NCBI RefSeq assembly: GCF_029852145.1
Contig: NC_079978.1
Location: 21,061,774 to 21,125,773 of the forward strand
Origin: Microplitis mediator
Taxonomy: Eukaryota > Arthropoda > Insecta > Hymenoptera > Braconidae
Direction of reading: 5' to 3'
Length of the DNA: 64,000 nucleotides
Part shown: positions 62,121 through 64,000 of the stretch, piece after piece
Layout: every line of letters starts with the position of its first letter
Numbering within the stretch: the first letter of the stretch is position 1
The notes under the pieces: generated by a model
Seen by the model: the letters and a program-made list of their open reading frames with translations, nothing else
Told to the model about the DNA's origin: nothing
Database searches by the model: none
Translations under genes and position numbers: made by a program

Positions 62121-63332
62121 CTATACACAAAAAGTCTTACCTCTTTCGTGATTTTTTTTTCACCCTTGACTTATTGTAAATTATAAATGAGCATGAAAGT
62201 ATAATGATGTTATCGAAAACGTGACAGACTTAAAAATAAATAGTAAATTTAACGTCATCATGTCACTTGTATACTTTATTTTTACCGTTAAACTTCTTCG
62301 TCGGTATCTCTAAATAAAAGAAAATAAAAATTAAAAATATTCACGGAAAACAATCTACTAGCTATTTTTATTTAAAGTTTAAAAGGTCAATATTTCTTCG
62401 ATACCTGACATACTATCAATAATCCCAGCTGTCAATAACTACAGGTAAGACTTGACACGCCTCATTTTATCCTGACTGTACTCAAAACTTTGTTAATTAA
62501 TTTAACGGTTATTTTCATTTTTTTTTTTTTTTACATCAAAGTTTTTACAAATGTCTATCACTTGAATTCGATTAATCTTTAAACCAAAGGAAAATAATAA
62601 CCATCAGAAAAGATATATAATATGTAACAAATGTACAAATAATAATCTTTTAAATCATTAAAAACTGAAATTAATTTATAATATTTTCATTAGAATTTTT
62701 CCCGTAACTCGAAATTAACCTCCCGTTGTTTGCATCTTTTTTTTAGATTCTCAATTGAATTGCAGCAACTTATTATTGGTTGAATAGTGTTGGTTTAGGG
62801 AATACCTTACAGCGCAACGAGTGGGATGTTAAAATAACATATCATCGTAAATAATGATCAAAAAAGCAAAATGGAAAAACAAATAAAGCGAAACATATTT
62901 TTCGATATTCAAATTTTTTTTTTTTACTGATCAAGTTTTATTTCTCCATTTTTTAATTACTGATGTAAGACCAATATTCGTATGGAAGGAAGTTAATTTT
63001 TGTGTAATAAGAAAAATGTTAGGCTACCATTTCAAAAGGAATTAATCGGTTTCGCTCTTCGAAATTGGTAAGAAAGTATCTAAAGAACAATAGGAATATA
63101 AAATTTTGTTACAACCCATTGAGAACCACAAGAGCTATCGAGAATAATATAATTAACATTAAACCCGTCTAAAATTTGAAAAAGAGATTATCGTATCACG
63201 TTAATAAAAAGTTAATTAAAGCTAATTTTATGTAAGCTTAAAACATTTTTCTTTTATGAAATAAGCTGCCCCGGGTCAAAAAAATGAACTTCAATTTTAA
63301 CCTCGAATTGCGGCTGCAAATAAACGTATTCT

Positions 63333-63402
63333 AGAACCTCATCTGAACCTCTATGTTGCGCTTATTTCCGTTTTTGCACTATAGAGGTTCAAACGAGGTT
63401 CT
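63333..63402. repeat. 22 bp inverted repeat (hairpin)
   Basis: AGAACCTCATCTGAACCTCT at 63333 is inverted at 63381-63402 (ATAGAGGTTCAAACGAGGTT...) across a 26 bp spacer. It may be the core of a small MITE; outer ends were not found. Confidence 0.6.
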
Positions 63403-64000
63403 ATTGTTTGACTAGGGATGTCATTCTAATGTTACATTTTTCGACATAAAATCGATGAAAGTTAGTGTTTTAATATATTTATAAATTTAAATGGCTATCT
63501 TTTCGATACAAAACGACAGATCTTGCTCATCTTCAAATTTGTTGAAGTTTTTCAATCAAATTATGAGCGTACAGAAATTCATTACGGTCCGTTTAAAATT
63601 ATTACGTTCCTGTAATATTTATTAATAAAATAACTATAATTTATATAATATTAATTTGCAATAAATTAATTTTAATCCGTTTGAGCGAAAACATCGCTGA
63701 TAAGGATTTTTCGAAAGTCGTAGACAAATTAAAGTGTCTATGATCAGCATGAAAATAGATGATATAGATAATAAAATCAAATTAATCTGTTAATTAGACA
63801 ATAAAGCTAACAAAAATATAGAAACTAGTAGTAAGCTATTTTAAATTAATTTAATCACTAAAACGTTAAAACGTGCTTTACATAAATTTCTTAAACTATA
63901 AATAAACAATCGCAGGTTTCGTAACTCTAAAAGGCCAGTGTTATTATAATTACTCAAATGAATTAAAAGTTTTCATAAGCTTTATATGCGATAAGCTATA

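Larger units (their letters stand above)
46282..64000. other. Probable giant first intron or intergenic DNA; no exons seen
   Basis: 17.7 kb to the window end. Open frames are short, AT-biased and without domains; several coincide with repeats. Recognisable content is the set of MITEs and dispersed repeats listed separately. I could not find an acceptor followed by a frame that would continue the exon at 46174-46281, though a small exon could be missed by eye. Confidence 0.5.

Noticed and set aside
46282..64000. Search for polydnavirus or other endogenous viral genes, given a possible parasitoid host
   Set aside because: No viral structural or replication gene, no cys-motif, ankyrin or PTP-like frame, and no excision-type direct repeat junction was recognised.

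Overview
This window is nuclear DNA of an insect, most likely a hymenopteran and plausibly a parasitoid wasp. The reasons are very AT-rich DNA, short spliceosomal introns with GT-AG borders, and a prohormone-4 type neuropeptide precursor and venom-protease-like CLIP protease that both match bee and wasp families closely. No database search was possible, so identities rest on motifs and remembered family features, and the species is not assigned. Exon joins were worked out by hand from splice sites and reading frame. Seven genes give complete open frames from ATG to stop, and one more is represented by its first coding exon.

Layout from left to right. 677-2710 (+): prohormone-4 (200 aa, 4 exons). 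2711-16382: about 13.7 kb with no credible gene but many miniature inverted-repeat elements. 16383-21420 (-): novel (epsilon-type) protein kinase C, Pkc98E (730 aa, 9 coding exons). 23069-24167 (+): ISCA2, a mitochondrial iron-sulfur assembly protein (160 aa). 24609-26637 (-): a PPP1R21/FERRY-2-like coiled-coil protein (437 aa), convergent with ISCA2. 29316-32849 (+): an Arkadia/RNF111-type RING ubiquitin ligase (689 aa, 11 coding exons). 37757-40933 (+): a secreted CLIP-domain trypsin-like protease (371 aa), with a TATA/initiator promoter about 1.8 kb upstream and a probable intron in the 5' UTR. 41839-43935 (+): inorganic pyrophosphatase Nurf-38 (336 aa, 8 exons) with a mitochondrial-looking N-terminal extension. 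46174-46281 (+): the first coding exon of a secreted protein, tentatively the proteoglycan Cow. After it, about 17.7 kb to the window end shows no further exon and is probably one very large intron.

The genes do not form a pathway; this is ordinary eukaryotic gene order with unrelated neighbours. Most of the non-genic structure is non-autonomous transposons. There is a TA-flanked family with CAGTCGACTACCCGTC ends (five near-complete copies plus fragments, three of them in introns of Pkc98E, Arkadia and Nurf-38). A second TA-flanked family has CACTGTAAAAA ends and interiors full of short palindromic CACTCCG or CACCGG units. There is a TTAA-flanked, piggyBac-like foldback pair, one copy in an ISCA2 intron. 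A further element is built from seven alternating copies of CCAAAAGGGCGTATA, and one foldback is about 950 bp long. A dispersed repeat of at least 450 bp occurs three times, and two of those copies are interrupted by different MITEs.

I found no CRISPR array, rRNA, convincing tRNA, viral gene or transposase. I see no clear case for an undescribed protein system. The most unusual signals are the MITEs with internally iterated palindromes and the start-codon arrangement of Nurf-38.
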